Notes: generated by a model from the letters alone, not told the origin. DNA of 64,000 bases from Gymnopus androsaceus JB14 (GCA_009733575.1 ML769502.1:62001-126000); one strand, 5' to 3'. Shown: positions 47,401-59,449, counted from the first letter of the stretch. Program-made: numbers and translations.

Positions 47401-47883
47401 GAGGAGTCCTACAGAAGTACGACAATGTGGAATATCCCATCTCCAAAAGTGCGCTAGTACTCACCCTTTGGGAGGACCGCGTTTCTGAAAGTGAGCCCAT
47501 TAGTATCAGGACCCACCAAATTTTATCAATCGATCGACTCACCTTCTTAGCCAGAGCCAGCACATGTGTACACTCTGTATTGAAAGCTACAGCAGGAGGT
47601 AACACTTTCCGGGTCTGATCGCGCTGTCGCCTGCAAGCACGTCAAAGCGTCTATTGGTTAGATGTTAACTCTAGGAAGCCTACATTTAACTGAATAGCAA
47701 TAAGTCGGATTTCCCATGTTAACAGGTCAAGAGCTCACTCTTTTTTTTTCGGCCTAATCCAGGCGAAATAGTCAATAAATACTCCATAAACCTAGGTGAT
47801 TAGAAATCGCAAGTACAATTATCACAACTTCCACCCAGCCTACGCTTCTTGAATGCAACTTGCGCGTTCTCATCGTCGGACAT
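44426..47883 (-). CDS. Fungal-specific Zn2Cys6 transcription factor, copy A
   Basis: The start at 47883 gives MSDDENAQVAFKKRRLGGSCDNC, the first Cys pair. After introns come DSAIRPGKC, AFNTECTHVLALAKK, RGPPKG, a coiled segment (LIDLAIHIKELEEEIIRLQQ), and the fungal_trans domain. Blocks there include LHFKDRHFGAVVLAVCAVGSRFSSDPRVFEE, WKWIRQIQPIKTSFLVPP, CWPLISFGLRLAQDVGAHRKKPANP and KRAFWFLYISDIYVSALLGD. The tail has TSKRVRGAPDSPDD and ends DDWSSYMTSVDEVIQSIWR at 44426, joined by an intron with a GTATGT donor. The Zn-cluster exon differs from copy B by two extra bases (GTGTTACC for GTGTTCC; TGCTGTAGC for TGCTTAGC), and a T is missing after the coil near 47250. Copy A is therefore either decaying or carries assembly errors. 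These regulators bind CGG-type sites and activate pathway genes. Confidence 0.72.
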
Positions 47884-48305
47884 GATCTTGGTATGAATCA
47901 AAGAAGTGACGAAGGCGCTCCGGCGATGGGCGCTTACAATTCCAATTAAGTAAACAGGGCGCTCATCGAGGGCACGCATCGTGACGATTTCCAAAATCTG
48001 TACACCCTCGTACGGTGAGTATGACGCCCAGAGTGGGTTGCAATTGAAGCTACTTCTTCCAGCCGCCCTTTTACTCAATCTTGCTAAAGAAGGAGAATTC
48101 ACTCTTGAGCTTGAGGAGTGCTAGCTTGAGGATTCGGAGAACCCAATGGAAGATGGTAGTCTACAATAGTGCCAATTGAGTATGCGTGTTCAATAAAACC
48201 AATGTATGGAATGAACAACAGAATGAAAGAATGAAATAAGCGTAGATAGTCCATCGTGAAATTATAGAAGTAAGAACGACTCGATACTGTCCCCCCGCCC
48301 TATCA

Positions 48306-51300
48306 TTACCTCCAAATAGATTGAATCACTTCGTCGACGCTGGTCATATAAGAGGACCAATCATCCACGTTTGATACACTGAGTAAACTTAGCTTTATAT
48401 CAGTACCGGGTCGTGAACATATCAGGCGCAGCATAATACCTATTGCTTTCCTGCGTTCCGCTAAATCGGAAGATTGAGTTAGGGTCGGGCGCAATGTAAC
48501 CCTCTGAGTTATATGTTCCAATTCCTGGTTCCAACCGGTTGATAGCAACACACAAGACAAGATGTATATACTCACCTAGCGTGTAGGACGAGATCGAATC
48601 TTGGGGTGTAAAGTCGAAAGATGGGGGATTAGATAGTGTTTCTGTTGACACAGAAGTAAGAGGATCTTGTGGCATCCAACTCTGAGAGTCGAACGTAACA
48701 GGCCATTGAAAGCTTCCGAGTTCACTGCTATGCGTAGGTAGACTGAACCTTGAGTGTGTTTCAGATTCTTCATGTTGCGTTGCAGCCCGGATGGCGGCAG
48801 ACACTCGATTGGAACCCGCTGTTTGACGTTGCTCGATTGGTGAAAACAAATCGACCGATGTATCATGTAGGCTGTCTGGAGCTCCTCTAACTCTTTTGGA
48901 AGTCGGCGGAGTGGCTTTCTGGTGATGCATACGACTGACAGACAATACTTCTATTAAGATATCACTATAAAGTAAGCATTAGACAATCATCTTTCCTCAA
49001 CTAATTGGTCTGGAACCTACGAGAAGCGTCCAGCCACCTCCCATCTGAGCAAAATTGAGTACAGTAGCAGGATAGGGACGAAGATTTACCTTTTCTCGTA
49101 CAGGTGTAGGAAGTGTACTGATTTATATACATCAACTAGCTCTTTCCCAAGATTGATGGCAGTGGATGTTTTGAGGCTTCGAGCAAACACATTAACGAGT
49201 AAGACTATATTTGCGTTGAATAGCGCCATCTACATGTCGTTAGCTGATATCCAGAATGGATGAATGATACATACCACTACAGTGGACAGAGCAAGCAACC
49301 CGGCATTGCGCTGCTCTGCAATCTCCACGACATGACTAGAATGTGAATTTACACTTCAGAGCGATGCACTGCTGAAGAGCCTTCAGTGTAAGCTCACCAA
49401 CATGCTCGGGCAGCTGTGGCGCAGATAGCCAAAGAAGGATAGCTTAGAACTGACACTTGTCCTGGTGGAGGTATAAAAGTCCTATGCACTGTGTAATACT
49501 GTGTTGGTAAATTTGAAGGACAAGAAAAAGTTTGATAAAAACCTTGAATCTGAATCCAGTAGTAAGTTACGTAGAGCATGGCCGATTGCCTAAAATGTCC
49601 AGGGTTTTCGCGTTTTGGATCCCATGTCACTACAAAAGAGTAAGCGCAGTGCGTGGAACATAAACGGAAATTTACAGTGCTCGGGAATGTTATCCACCCA
49701 TCTAAATTGTCTTTAGCCGACATTGAAAATAGACCTACGACACAACGGCACCTATTTAGAGACGAGTCTAGTTCCGCCACGATCTTCTGGTTCCATTCAA
49801 GGGCGGATAATCCCATCGCATTCCCCATCTCCGACCGCCTTGCTGAGTACTAAATAGCAAGACTATCAGCGAATGCTTCGTATATAACAAGGTGAGGAGA
49901 TAGCACACAATAGTTCGCGCCGCATAGCCCAAAATATCCATAAGCTTTATGAAGGTTGTATAATATGATGCAGAGCATGGCTTGCCAGGTGGTTGCTTGA
50001 ATGCCAGGTCAGGATCTGAATGCTCCCAATATTCATCGTCACAGTCTTCTATCGGAAACTCGACATCAAAACTGTGGACGATACGACACAGTCAGCGCTG
50101 TGCGTGTAGAAGATTTGAAACATACTCTTCATTAGCAATAGAACGCGGTCGTCCTAACATTAATTAATTTGGAGTTGGCAAAATGCTTTACTGTTGAACA
50201 AAATAGAAATCACCCAAAAATGCCGAGACATATATATCTATCACGTAGAGCATCCAGAATGCACGCTTCCAAAGTTCACTCTCCAATGTAGGTTTGAGGT
50301 TTCCAGGCTTCTTTCGATGAGCTCCAACATCTTGAGCTAGACGAAGCCCGAAGCTGATGAGCGGCCAACACATTTCGGGTGTCGTCGTACTGTTCATAAA
50401 TAATACATATATCTGTAACATGCGGTATGTAATGAGAGTTGCCGTTCAGTAAACGAAGACGTACGCAGTAGAGCTGAAGCTCGTATATGCAGGGTGGCAC
50501 CAAGAAGGATGTTTTTATCGGTTGAATTTGACGTATCCACTTCCAGCCCACTGACTGCTCTGAATTTGAGCCCTCTTCAAAAACACGCGGATCCGATGAG
50601 AAGCGACTGCCAACTGCACAAACTGCAAGAACGACAGCACCGAAATGTCGATCTTTGAAATGTAAGCCTTCTCTAATAGATTTGAGAAAGGATGGAGCAT
50701 GTAGTACTGGGAGCAAATCATTAATGCGGTTGATATAAAGTTTAGCAAGTTCTTGGATCAAATCTTCGTCCGGGAATTCAAAGGGAGGGAGTTCATCTGC
50801 TGGTATTATTTGCCACTAAAGCTCCTACAAGTCAACATCGGTTGCCATTGAGCCTCGAATGCTTTCACTAACCGGATGGATGGTCCAAAATTCAGGCCGT
50901 TTGAAGGTCGGGTAAATGTAAACTTTTGCTGCAATGCTCCTGACATTGCCAAAATGACGAGCCTCAGGTTCCTGGCCTTGAATACCCATGCTTTTTAGAT
51001 GTGCAGTCAGGCCATCAACATCGGAATCCAAATACGAGTCCGAAGGTGGAACGGTCCCGGAGGAGGAGGAGCGTGAAGGGCTTGTGTAGGCCATGCTATC
51101 TGGGGTGCCAGCGTCTTTTGATGAGAGTGCGCCTTGTTGCAACCGAATTATTTCTTCTTCCAATTCCTTAATATGGATTGCAAGGTCGATCAACAGCTGT
51201 TGGACTGCTTGAGGTTCATGTGGGGGTTCATAGGGTTTCCCGGAGGAGAGAATGCTGTTAACGATTGATTTAATGGTACGCTGTCCGCGAGGAGTCCTGC

Positions 51301-51759
51301 AGAAGTATGACAATGGGAAATATCTCATCTCCAAAATGCACCTGTACTCACCCTTTGGGAGGACCGCGTTTCTGAAAGTGACCCATTGTATCAGACATTC
51401 CAACCTTTGTCAACCGATGGACTCACCTTCTTAGCCAGCGCCAACACATGTGTACACTCTATATTGAACGCTAAGCAGGAGGAACACTTTCCGGGTCTGA
51501 TCGCGCTGTCGCCTGCAAGCACGTCAAGCGTCTTTGGTTAAGATAACTCTAGGAAGCCTACATTTAACTGAATAGCAGTAAGGCGGATGTCTCAAATTAA
51601 AGGCAACAACGCACTCTTTCTTTTTCGACCTAATTCAGGCGAAATAGTCAATAAATACTCCATAAACTTAGATGATTAGAAATCGCAGGTACAATTATCA
51701 CAACTGCCACCCAGCCTACGCTTCTTGAATGCAACTTGCGCGTTCTCATCGTCGGACAT
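48306..51759 (-). CDS. Fungal-specific Zn2Cys6 transcription factor, copy B
   Basis: A paralogue of copy A at a nearly constant 3.88-kb offset (starts differ by 3,876 bp, ends by 3,880), with introns conserved, so it arose by tandem duplication. The start at 51759 gives the same MSDDENAQVAFKKRRLGGSCDNC; then DSAIRPGKCSSCLAFNIECTHV, which here reads in one frame with three of the zinc Cys visible. The middle reads IIRLQQGALSSKDAGTPDS, EFWTIHPVSESI, LHFKDRHFGAVVLAVCAVGSRFSSDPRVF, LISFGLRLAQDVGAHRKKPGN and FADSVAST-type blocks. It ends DDWSSYMTSVDEVIQSIWR at 48306. The small exon between the two Cys pairs (RKRK, near 51620) seems one base off, so the third Cys (RVRCD) needs one frame correction. 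Otherwise it is the better preserved copy. Confidence 0.75.
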
Positions 51760-51787
51760 GTTGGTATGAATCAAAGGAGTGACGAAG

Positions 51788-51817
51788 GTTGCCGGTATGC
51801 TGTGGCGTTCCGGCAAC
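51788..51817. promoter_or_regulatory. Inverted repeat GTTGCCGG-N14-CCGGCAAC upstream of copy B
   Basis: GTTGCCGG at 51788-51795 and CCGGCAAC at 51810-51817 are exact reverse complements with a 14-nt spacer, centred about 44 bp before the copy B start codon. Zn2Cys6 proteins typically bind paired CGG/CCG triplets, so this could be an operator, perhaps for self-regulation. Copy A lacks the arrangement at the matching place, where about 18 nt are absent. Function is inference. Confidence 0.5.
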
Positions 51818-51849
51818 GGGCGCTTACAGTTCCAATTTAGTAAACAGGG

Positions 51850-52163
51850 CAGTGGGCACGCGTGCGATGACCTACATATTGCCTACATAGCTAGTTGCTA
51901 TAATACATAGAGTACTAATCCCATATCTTCATCCAGCAGTTGATCCTTCTGTTGAGTTATACTGTACCATGTAGTGTGAATCGATAGATCACGGTTTTCA
52001 CGTCCTTCAGGAATTTGTCTGTACTGTCGAGGTGCGATAGACTGTCTCGAAAATTTACGAAGTCATCGCGCCAGTTTAATGCAAATTATATATTATAATG
52101 TAGATATCCCTGATGATATTGACTAAGAATTAATCATCTACGCTGAAAACGAGTTCACTCACG
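51850..52163. other. AT-rich intergenic between copy B and MRPL3
   Basis: This holds the upstream region of regulator copy B and the MRPL3 3' flank. It is AT-rich (for example around 52080-52140), and no frame or RNA gene is supported. Confidence 0.5.
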
Positions 52164-53369
52164 TTAATCTAACGACGGTGATTCCACTTCTGTCTTTTCT
52201 ACCTGTTCTGATTTCCGTGTAGCGACCTTCGCTTTTTTAGGTTCCGTAGGCAAAGGAGGTAGTGTTGTAGTATCGACCACAAGAGGTCCTTGCATACCTC
52301 CAAAACGATTGCATGCAGAACGTGCATCACCGTGGAAGGCCTCTGGAAGGCCGCGTTGGCGCTGCTGATGAGGATATGAGGTAGCACACGAGTATGGAAA
52401 ACACGATGTGCAGTGGATGCACCCTGAAAGAAACAATAGAGCGTTCATAACATGGATTCGTTGTATGAATGAAAGAAACATACGAATTGCTCAAATATCC
52501 CACCCATGACCGCGGCAACTGCATCCCCTTGGACCTTGTACAATCCTGCACCCTTCAAAAGTGCTACATCCGCATCCTTCACTCTCTCTGCCTTCAGTGT
52601 CGGTGTCCACCTCATCACGCGACCTAACCCCCACCGCGACCCTAAATGTTCACCCAGAACATAGGTATTTAAAGTCCGAGACACAATCGCTTCAATGTCG
52701 TCTGACGGTTTTAAGTTGGGACTGGAGGCAAGAAGAAGATACAGATAGGCAGAGATAACGCGCCGGCCTGTCAGTGAGGCAATTAGACAAACAGAACGAC
52801 AATAAAAAATGGGATCACTAACCCATGAAACTAAGTCCAGCATTATGACCATAGATAGCAGCCGGATGACTAGAGTGAGTGAGTATCCGCCGTGCAAGCT
52901 CGGTCGGGAACTGCAGCTCAGGGAATAGACTATTCAAATGTTCCACGAATATTGGACTCGGTGCCCTCATCGTGGAATAATCTACTCTTTCCCGGCCAAT
53001 TTTTTCGTCGTCATTCTTGTGGCTCGGTTTCCGCCTATCCTTTCCAAATGCTGACGGAGGCCTCCTGTTACCGAGCCTTTCTTCATGTCCTTCCTCTGCA
53101 TCTGCATACACCGTACGAGGCGCAAAATGGTCATTTGAATTCTCTCGTGCAAATGACCGCGTTTCAGCGGGTTTTTGTTTCATTGCGGAAAACGAGTGTC
53201 TTCGGGATTGCGCTGTGTAAAAGTTCAGTGAGTAAGGTGGTGTTCTTTGGTAGATATTTCAATGAAACTGACACGCAAGCGTTCGTGAGGTTACGGACGA
53301 AGAACTGGAGGAAACCGAAGAGCATAGCGTTCGTACAGAGGAGTTGAGACGAGAAAGAGATGATGGCAT
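52164..53369 (-). CDS. MRPL3: Mitochondrial large-subunit ribosomal protein MRPL3 (mL44)
   Basis: An RNase III-fold ribosomal protein of the mitochondrial large subunit; the fold is retained for assembly, and catalysis is normally lost. The ATG at 53369 gives MPSSLSRLNSSVRTLCSSV, a good mitochondrial presequence; an intron follows before RRHSFSAMKQKPAETRSFA. Core blocks: LFPELQFPTELARRILTHSSHPAAIYGHN, AGLSFMGRRVISAYLYLL, YVLGEHLGSRWGLGRVMRWTP, KGAGLYKVQGDAVAAVMGGIFEQF, HRVFHTRVLPHI. In the last exon (about 52350-52380) a one-base shift separates VLPHILISS from GLPEAFHGDARSACNRFGG, and the latter frame ends ESPSLD at 52164. If the shift is real the protein would instead end in a Leu-rich tail at 52199. 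I chose the former because it looks like a designed end. Confidence 0.82.
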
Positions 53370-53715
53370 GGCAAAGGACCAGGTTCAAGCTACGCGAACA
53401 ACAGAACGACAGCCTTGAATACGTCTGGGTTAAGTTAATTGTGGAACTAAAGTTCTGAAGAGCGGAAGGACGAAAAAAATGATGCTCACGTGCGACGCCT
53501 AAGCGCTGGCAAGCTTACGTCCAGACTCCAGAAGTCAGATACTAGTAAAAGTAGCTGGAAAAAAAATAATGAATATCAGCAGTACATGGTATTCTAGGTA
53601 GACGCTATCTGTATATGAACTGGTATTGACATGTGCAAAGTAAACGCGAAGCCCAAAATTTAACCCAGAAATCAACAAAGATCAATAACGACGTATCGAC
53701 GCGTCCTCTACGCTC

Positions 53716-56439
53716 CTAAGGACCCATTTCCTCATGAAGATCTCGCATCTCACTCAGTCTTCTCCGCATTGCTTTCTCCGTCGGCGTAGGGGGTACCCTT
53801 CTTGCGAATACAGCCCTATGTAGAATTCAATAAGACCCCGAACCCGTGACCCCAAAACCAATAAACTCGCTTACCCTATTAGAGTACACAGTCCACCAAA
53901 TCGCAACACCCATGCAACGCCGTTCTTGCCATAATAAGTGGACTCATTACCTGTATCAACCCCGCCGCTCCCATCCGCAATGCGGAATATGATGCTTGTG
54001 ACTACTGCAACCTATGCGAATCGTTGAGCTTCTAGCTGCGAAAACTGGATCAAAAGTCATACTATGAATTGTGGGCATACGATTGCGAGGTTGTGGACGC
54101 CCAAGATGGTGCCACCGGCGACTGGAGCTCGAGGCGAATATTCGTCGTCTGCATTGTTTTCGTATTCATCAAAAGAACGTCGACGGAGTAGAGGCTGTCG
54201 TTCACTCGGGGCCGCGCTTCGAAAACCAGGTGCTGAAAGCGTACGGCTATGGGATGGTCTTCTGTGGGGGTTGTTGGGCGAAGGCTTGTTTTCCGACGTT
54301 GCCGAGAGTTCTTTGAGGAGCTACGTTCTTCTCAATATGAGCAACATGGACAAAAGAATGTAATCTTACCTCCATTATGATAGCGAAGGGTGCCCACATT
54401 GCTAAAGGGAGAGGAGGGTTAGAACACGAAGGCGAAGATCGGAAGAGAAAATACTTACCCACAGCCCATGATACACCGACTAGCGCGATGAACACAGTTG
54501 CCTAATAGACCATTTAGTCGAATATATTCAACATGGACAGAGAGAGCCTTGACCTGAGCGACAGTCTTGATGAAGAACGTTGAAAATGTTAACAGCGTAA
54601 ACCAAAGGAGAGCCCCAGTCCAGATATTGCGCAATAAGAATGGCATCATAGGAAGTCGAAGTGGTCTCCCTTTCCTCGCAGCTTCAGCCTTCCACTGGCG
54701 CACAGTATTCTTGAGCCGGGTGAGTTCAGCATCCTCGTCAACATCATCCTTGTGAGCCAAGAGTCGGCGGTCACGATTTGCCAGATGCGGAAGGATTGTG
54801 CCCGCAATAACAGCAACTGAATAGAACATCCGATAAAAATCGGCGTAAAATCCAAATAAATACCGTACCAATGCTGTAAAGAAGCATAGCAAACTCTCCA
54901 GTACGGGTGGCAAAGTCAGCATCGGGTTCTCGATCCAGTTCCAAAGCCATAACTTGACCGACGTAGGTGGTTCTACACACAAACGGATAAGTAGCGAACG
55001 CGGATGATCCTAGTATGACTTACGAGTAGAACAAGAAAGGGAACCTGCAGAATACGGCTCAGTGAACAAGCCGAAAGATACGCGTTTGCTACACATACCA
55101 TCCCATAAACGCAAAGAACTGCACATAGCAGACCCGTCGGATGGGCCGTGGAAGGTTCACAATGGCCACTCTGATGTTATTCCAGATTTCCTGGGACTTT
55201 CTAAAGCAAAAGTAAAGTTAAACACCTATTCATAAACCTAATTGATTCCACGGACCCTCGTGAGTTTCCCGTCCTCTCGCGTTCTTGTTCCTCGTGTAAA
55301 GCACACGTTATCCAAACGGTGATTACAAGAATAGCGATGCAGAGGATACAAAACTTGCGAAATTGCGTTCCGTTAAGTAGGTTGAGGAGTGGAATCTTAT
55401 CCAAAGGAAGAAAACCAAACCCGAAACCAACAATGTTACCTGCACTAAAACGTTCAAAACGTGAGTAGCTGATGATGAACCAGACCAAGGAAAGGATTAC
55501 TGTGTCATCCGCCCATGCCATGCATTCCCAGCATTGAGCTGGGACGCTGGGGCAACGTCCAACAGAAGATTTCTCAAAGAAGCTTGGAGCCCATTAAGTG
55601 CGAAATCTAAAAAGTAGCTATGGGAAGAACCAGTGAGGACCGGGTGGCACCGCATTGGGAATCAGACTCACAAGGCAACAATTGCAAACCCTATCGCAGT
55701 GTTTGCAACCAATCTGGTTCGCCTCTCATCCCAGTCACCGGCGCCCGCCTGAAAGAGATCTACAAAGAATGCAGCTAGGGCTTGACAGTATGCAAGCACG
55801 AGCGTCGAGAGGACCAATACGACGGTGGCGAGAACGATCCAATATCGTCGTCGATACTTTGAAATTGAGGCGTCGGAAACTGCGCCTGTATACTGACCGA
55901 ACGTCAGTTGCCGAACATGAAAAGGTAATAATTGTTGTACCAATGACAGGTTGGGCAATCAATCCGCTAATGGGACCTGCGAGCCAAACGAGTGCTGTAA
56001 GTTGCTCGCTGATTCCCAAGGACAGCAGAAAGGGCGTCCCGTAGCTGAATAGAGGTCAGCATAATACCAAAGAACAGGCCCCCAGAAGCTCCCCCAGACC
56101 CCGCCCGGATAGGTGCGCTAATTCGGGCGAGGGTCCGCTGAAAACACACGGTGCAAAAGAAACGTACCCAAGCTCTACAGTCCATACAATCTGAGCCCCG
56201 AGCATTGAGATTGAGAGCGTTATTAGGTCCCACGACGAAAGCCCCTTCTTCGATTCTCTTGCTCTCGCTGGCATCGTCGCCTCCTGGTCGGGCACTGGCG
56301 TTGAAACGAGTGATTCATCGGAACGAGAATCGGATTCTCTCCGTAATGCGCTCCTCGAGTTTGGCCACGCAATTTGACTCGTTGGATCCTCTTGATCAGC
56401 GTCTGCAGCAGGTGGCAGCATTGTGGATGGATGGATCAA
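53716..56439 (-). CDS. GPH/SUT-type sugar:proton symporter
   Basis: A 12-helix transporter of the glycoside-pentoside-hexuronide/SUT group (plant sucrose carriers, S. pombe Sut1, SLC45), likely importing sucrose or alpha-glucosides with protons across the plasma membrane. The N-terminus is polar and acidic (56439-56260). Helices follow: LSSWDLITLSISMLGAQIVWTVELGYGTPF, LTALVWLAGPISGLIAQPVIGAVSD (the family RxGRR-like region is KYRRRYWI), and FALNGLQASLRNLLLD. Next are GNIVGFGFGFLPL and VCYVQFFAFMGWFPFLFYSTTYVG, a cytosolic loop with an acidic patch, and LPMMPFLLRNIWTGALLWFTLLTFSTFF. The end is RRLSEMRDLHEEMGP with the stop at 53716-53718. At least eleven short introns are needed. A Met 18 bp downstream (56421) is an alternative start. 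Confidence 0.83.
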
Positions 56440-56790
56440 GTTAACAAGTCATACAGCACGTAAACGTAGTAGAGGTTGAAGGCAAGCACGCAAAATGAAT
56501 TGCCCTTCCTCACGGCAGCAATATCATTCAAGTTAGATTACGGGAATGATCCGGGCTTCCCATTAGGCTTCCTTCCGATTCTCTTCGAGGCAACCAAGTA
56601 AATTCTGGCAAATAAATATAAAAAAAAGTCATACAGCAGGTTAGGTAGCTAGTGAACGGGGTGATACTTTAAGGATACAAAATCAAGTCCTAGCAGAGAA
56701 CAACAAAGCAACAACAGGCACAGAACAGTAATACGGAATAAACATACAGAGCTGTGATAGTAGTACATGGTAAAGCGGAGTCAGAACCCA
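56440..56790. other. Intergenic between the sugar transporter and AVO2
   Basis: Upstream region of the transporter and 3' flank of AVO2, both on the minus strand. No gene is seen; a short A-rich run is present near 56620. Confidence 0.5.
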
Positions 56791-58690
56791 TCATGTACCA
56801 CGGAACGAGGCAGCGGACATTCCTCTTCTATGGCCAGAATCCAGACCTGGCAAAGGTTTCGCTATAGAATGAAACGCCATCCGTCGTCCAGCAGTCGGTG
56901 TACTGCTCTCCTCCTGATGCAAAGGGGGTTCGGGAAATTGAGCATATTGGCTCGGTGGCCCTGTGAAGCTCCCGGGCTGCTCACGAGTCTGGGCATGGCT
57001 ATTGTTAAGTAGTGGTGAGTTTGAAATCGATGAGGATCGAATTAGATGTGGGTGTGTGGGACGAGACGAACTCGGTCCTGTCCCAGATCGTGTTCGATTT
57101 TCGGGTTGTTCCGGTGTAGGAGAAAGAGGAGGAGCATCACTGGACCGCAAATGAGTAGCTGATATTGAAGGCCGTAATCGTTTTGGAGTCGAAGCACCAC
57201 TAGAGGGGAACACTCCAAGCAATGTGCCATTATCTCCATTTGCTGGCCCGGTCGATCCATTCATCGACTTATTATCCGTCGACGAACTCTCGCTTCGATT
57301 CCGTCGCATGTATCTTTTCCATCGCGTCAGCATCTCGCTCTCTTACACGAGAAGCTAGCTGGGATAGAGCGGAAGAAGGATTGGCGGAAGGATTCAACTG
57401 GCCAGGGAAAGCTGAAGGAGAATGACCCAGCGTCGACGTCGCGTGATAGTGAGAGGTTGCGGACGGTTGTGAGGGTGATGAAGAGGTGGATAATGATGAT
57501 TGACTGTGAGGTGCTACCAAACCGTTCTCGAACTCTCCGCTGTCAGAGGTATTTGTTGTACGGCTAGTGCCGGACCCGCTACGCATTCGCTGAATGGGAG
57601 ATCTGATATCCCTGGCCCGAGAACTTTCCGAATGTAAATTCGGGGGTACAATTCCCATTTCACTACCTCGTGTCGCAGCTTGAACAAACACAGCCCGCCG
57701 CGACTTTTTATTGAGCTCAAACTGCATACGCGCGGCGTCTTGAAGGGTATCACGAGTGCTGTAGCTGTTTTTTTTTGAATCAGAGGTTGTATTTGGAGAA
57801 ACTTTTGGCTCAAGCTTACGAATAGGCATAATCAGAAGCAGTGAAACCTTCGTCGTTCCGAGCAGAATACTGACACCCTCGTTCTATGAGCAGCTGGACA
57901 ATCTGTATACAAGGATGAGGTCCGAATACATGCCATAAACATGCAGAGATACTCACGGGAATATGTCCCCAGGCGCTGGCACTATCGGGACGGATTAATT
58001 GAGCGCAGGATGGAACCGAAAAAGGCTTACTAGTGCAAGGGTGTATTTCCTTGATTGTCAGATAGGTTGAAGTCTGCACCTAGATCACATAGCATCTTGT
58101 AATAGTATAGGTCGGTATTTTGGTTTGACCGACGAGTAGAGATAGAGACATACTCGGACGAGCTCTTCGTTCCCCTTCAAGGCAGCAGCATGTAAAGGTG
58201 TCTTTCCGTGGATATTGGTCCAGTCCAAGGTCTTGGGACACCGCTCATAGTAGAGAGTTGCCATCCGTAGCGCGGCTCTGTGGTTATCACCATTGCTTGA
58301 TATTGGAGTATGAGGATCACCCAAAGCACCACGTTGATCAGCTAGCAGCATAAGTATAGTGTTGTTCTCAACGTCCTAGATAATTTTAAGATGAGAACAT
58401 TGCCAGAAGTCAGACGACTGTTAGACGCACCCTGCTGCACTCATAGTCATCGTGGCCATTCTGTAGCAAAAACTCGAAAGTTTCCTCATTTCCTTGCACT
58501 GCAGCCCATGCCAAAGAGGTATAACGTTGATAATTTGGATCAGGATTCCGCTGGTCAGTCCTTTGCACGAGTCGCTTGACGAGGAAAAGATTATTCTCTG
58601 TACAGATTATAAGCAAATATTAACGAATATTTCAGAAGAAATACCTTTGACTGCTCTGCGGAGACGAGCTGTTGGGTCTTTTTCGGCCAT
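56791..58690 (-). CDS. AVO2: AVO2-like ankyrin protein, TORC2 subunit
   Basis: Matches the layout of Avo2, a non-essential ankyrin subunit of target-of-rapamycin complex 2 at the plasma membrane. The start (58690) reads MAEKDPTARLRRAVK, then, after an intron, ENNLFLVKRLVQRT with DPNYQRYTSLAWAAVQGNEETFEFLLQNGHDDYE. The repeats HGKTPLHAAALKGNEELVR, GNTPLHYASAWGHIPIVQLLIERG and GFTASDYAYS follow. The C-terminal half (about 57800-56791) is disordered, rich in Ser/Pro/Arg, with likely phosphorylation sites such as SPIQRMRSGSGTS and FHSIAKPLPGL. A one-base gain near 57311 (EK to YMRRNRSESSS) shifts the frame; the two frames read smoothly on both sides, so I treat it as an error. The gene is divergent from the STEEP1-like gene with a 107-bp spacer. 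Confidence 0.8.
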
Positions 58691-58797
58691 AGTGAGGGAA
58701 AAGGAAAAGAAAGACTCTGAGAAAGCGCTGGAATTTGAATGCTTTGTGTGGCGGTGTTAATTTTAGTCCTCGGCGTTGAATCTTGCTTTCTTCCTTC
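58691..58797. promoter_or_regulatory. Compact divergent promoter of AVO2 and the STEEP1-like gene
   Basis: 107 bp lie between two opposite start codons (58690 and 58798). Both genes must be driven from here or from within their transcripts. No obvious motif is seen. Confidence 0.45.
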
Positions 58798-59449
58798 ATG
58801 CCAAAAGTAGTGTCAAGAAGTGCCGTCTCGTCTTCAACCGATGGTTGGTTTATTATCATTATTATTTCTTTTTATTTTACAAGTAATCTCTTCTCTTAGC
58901 CCAGCCAACAGCTTCATCGGCCACCGCACTTCGTGTCTATTGTGGGTGTCAAGTCGACTTCGGTTCCAGAAATCACAAGTCTGATCTGATTAATTCTCAT
59001 CAGACTGTATCTGCGGCGAGTTCATCGTAAGTATGCCCATCTCGGCCTCTCACCATATTGATTTGACGCGTTCTAGCTTGTAATCGACCAAAGTCTGACT
59101 GCTCTACCTCGAAGACAGTCGGATAAAGCAACTATTATTCGTTGCAGAGACAGTGATTCTGCGGCCGCTCGCGTCTTCAAACTCAATGCGACATTAGGTG
59201 ATCCGGTGCTCATAGAGAGGTAAGTAGGAACCGAGTAGCTTCCAAGTTTTTTGTTCTGATTATTCTTTCTTTACTAGGAATGGCGGCCACGAGCGCCAGT
59301 ATAGGTTTCTCTGTCCTCGTTGTACGTTGCCTATTGGATACCAGTCTACGCCTCCTCCCGTGAAATCTGGTCCTTTTCTTTACATACTTGCGGGTGCTCT
59401 CACCCAGATGCAGGGACAGGTACCTCACGGTGCTTTTGACGACGAGTAG
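58798..59449 (+). CDS. STEEP1 (CXorf56)-like conserved protein
   Basis: Five exons join without any frame break. MPKVVSRSAVSSSTD leads to ALRVYYCICGEFILVIDQSLTALPRR, RQSDKATIIRCRDSDSAAARVFKLNATLGDPVLIER, and GGHERQYRFLCPRCTLPIGYQS. It ends GAFDDE with TAG at 59447-59449. The two CxC/CxxC pairs (YYCICGE and CPRC) look like a zinc site. The order MPKVVSRS, YYCxCG, LPxR, ERQYR and C..C..YQ matches human STEEP1, known for ER exit of STING and as a spliceosome-associated protein; the fungal role is unknown. The usual C-terminal coil is missing unless an alternative donor (GTGCTT near 59430) joins to a downstream exon at 59583-59752, which ends MMIEDT. Confidence 0.8.
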
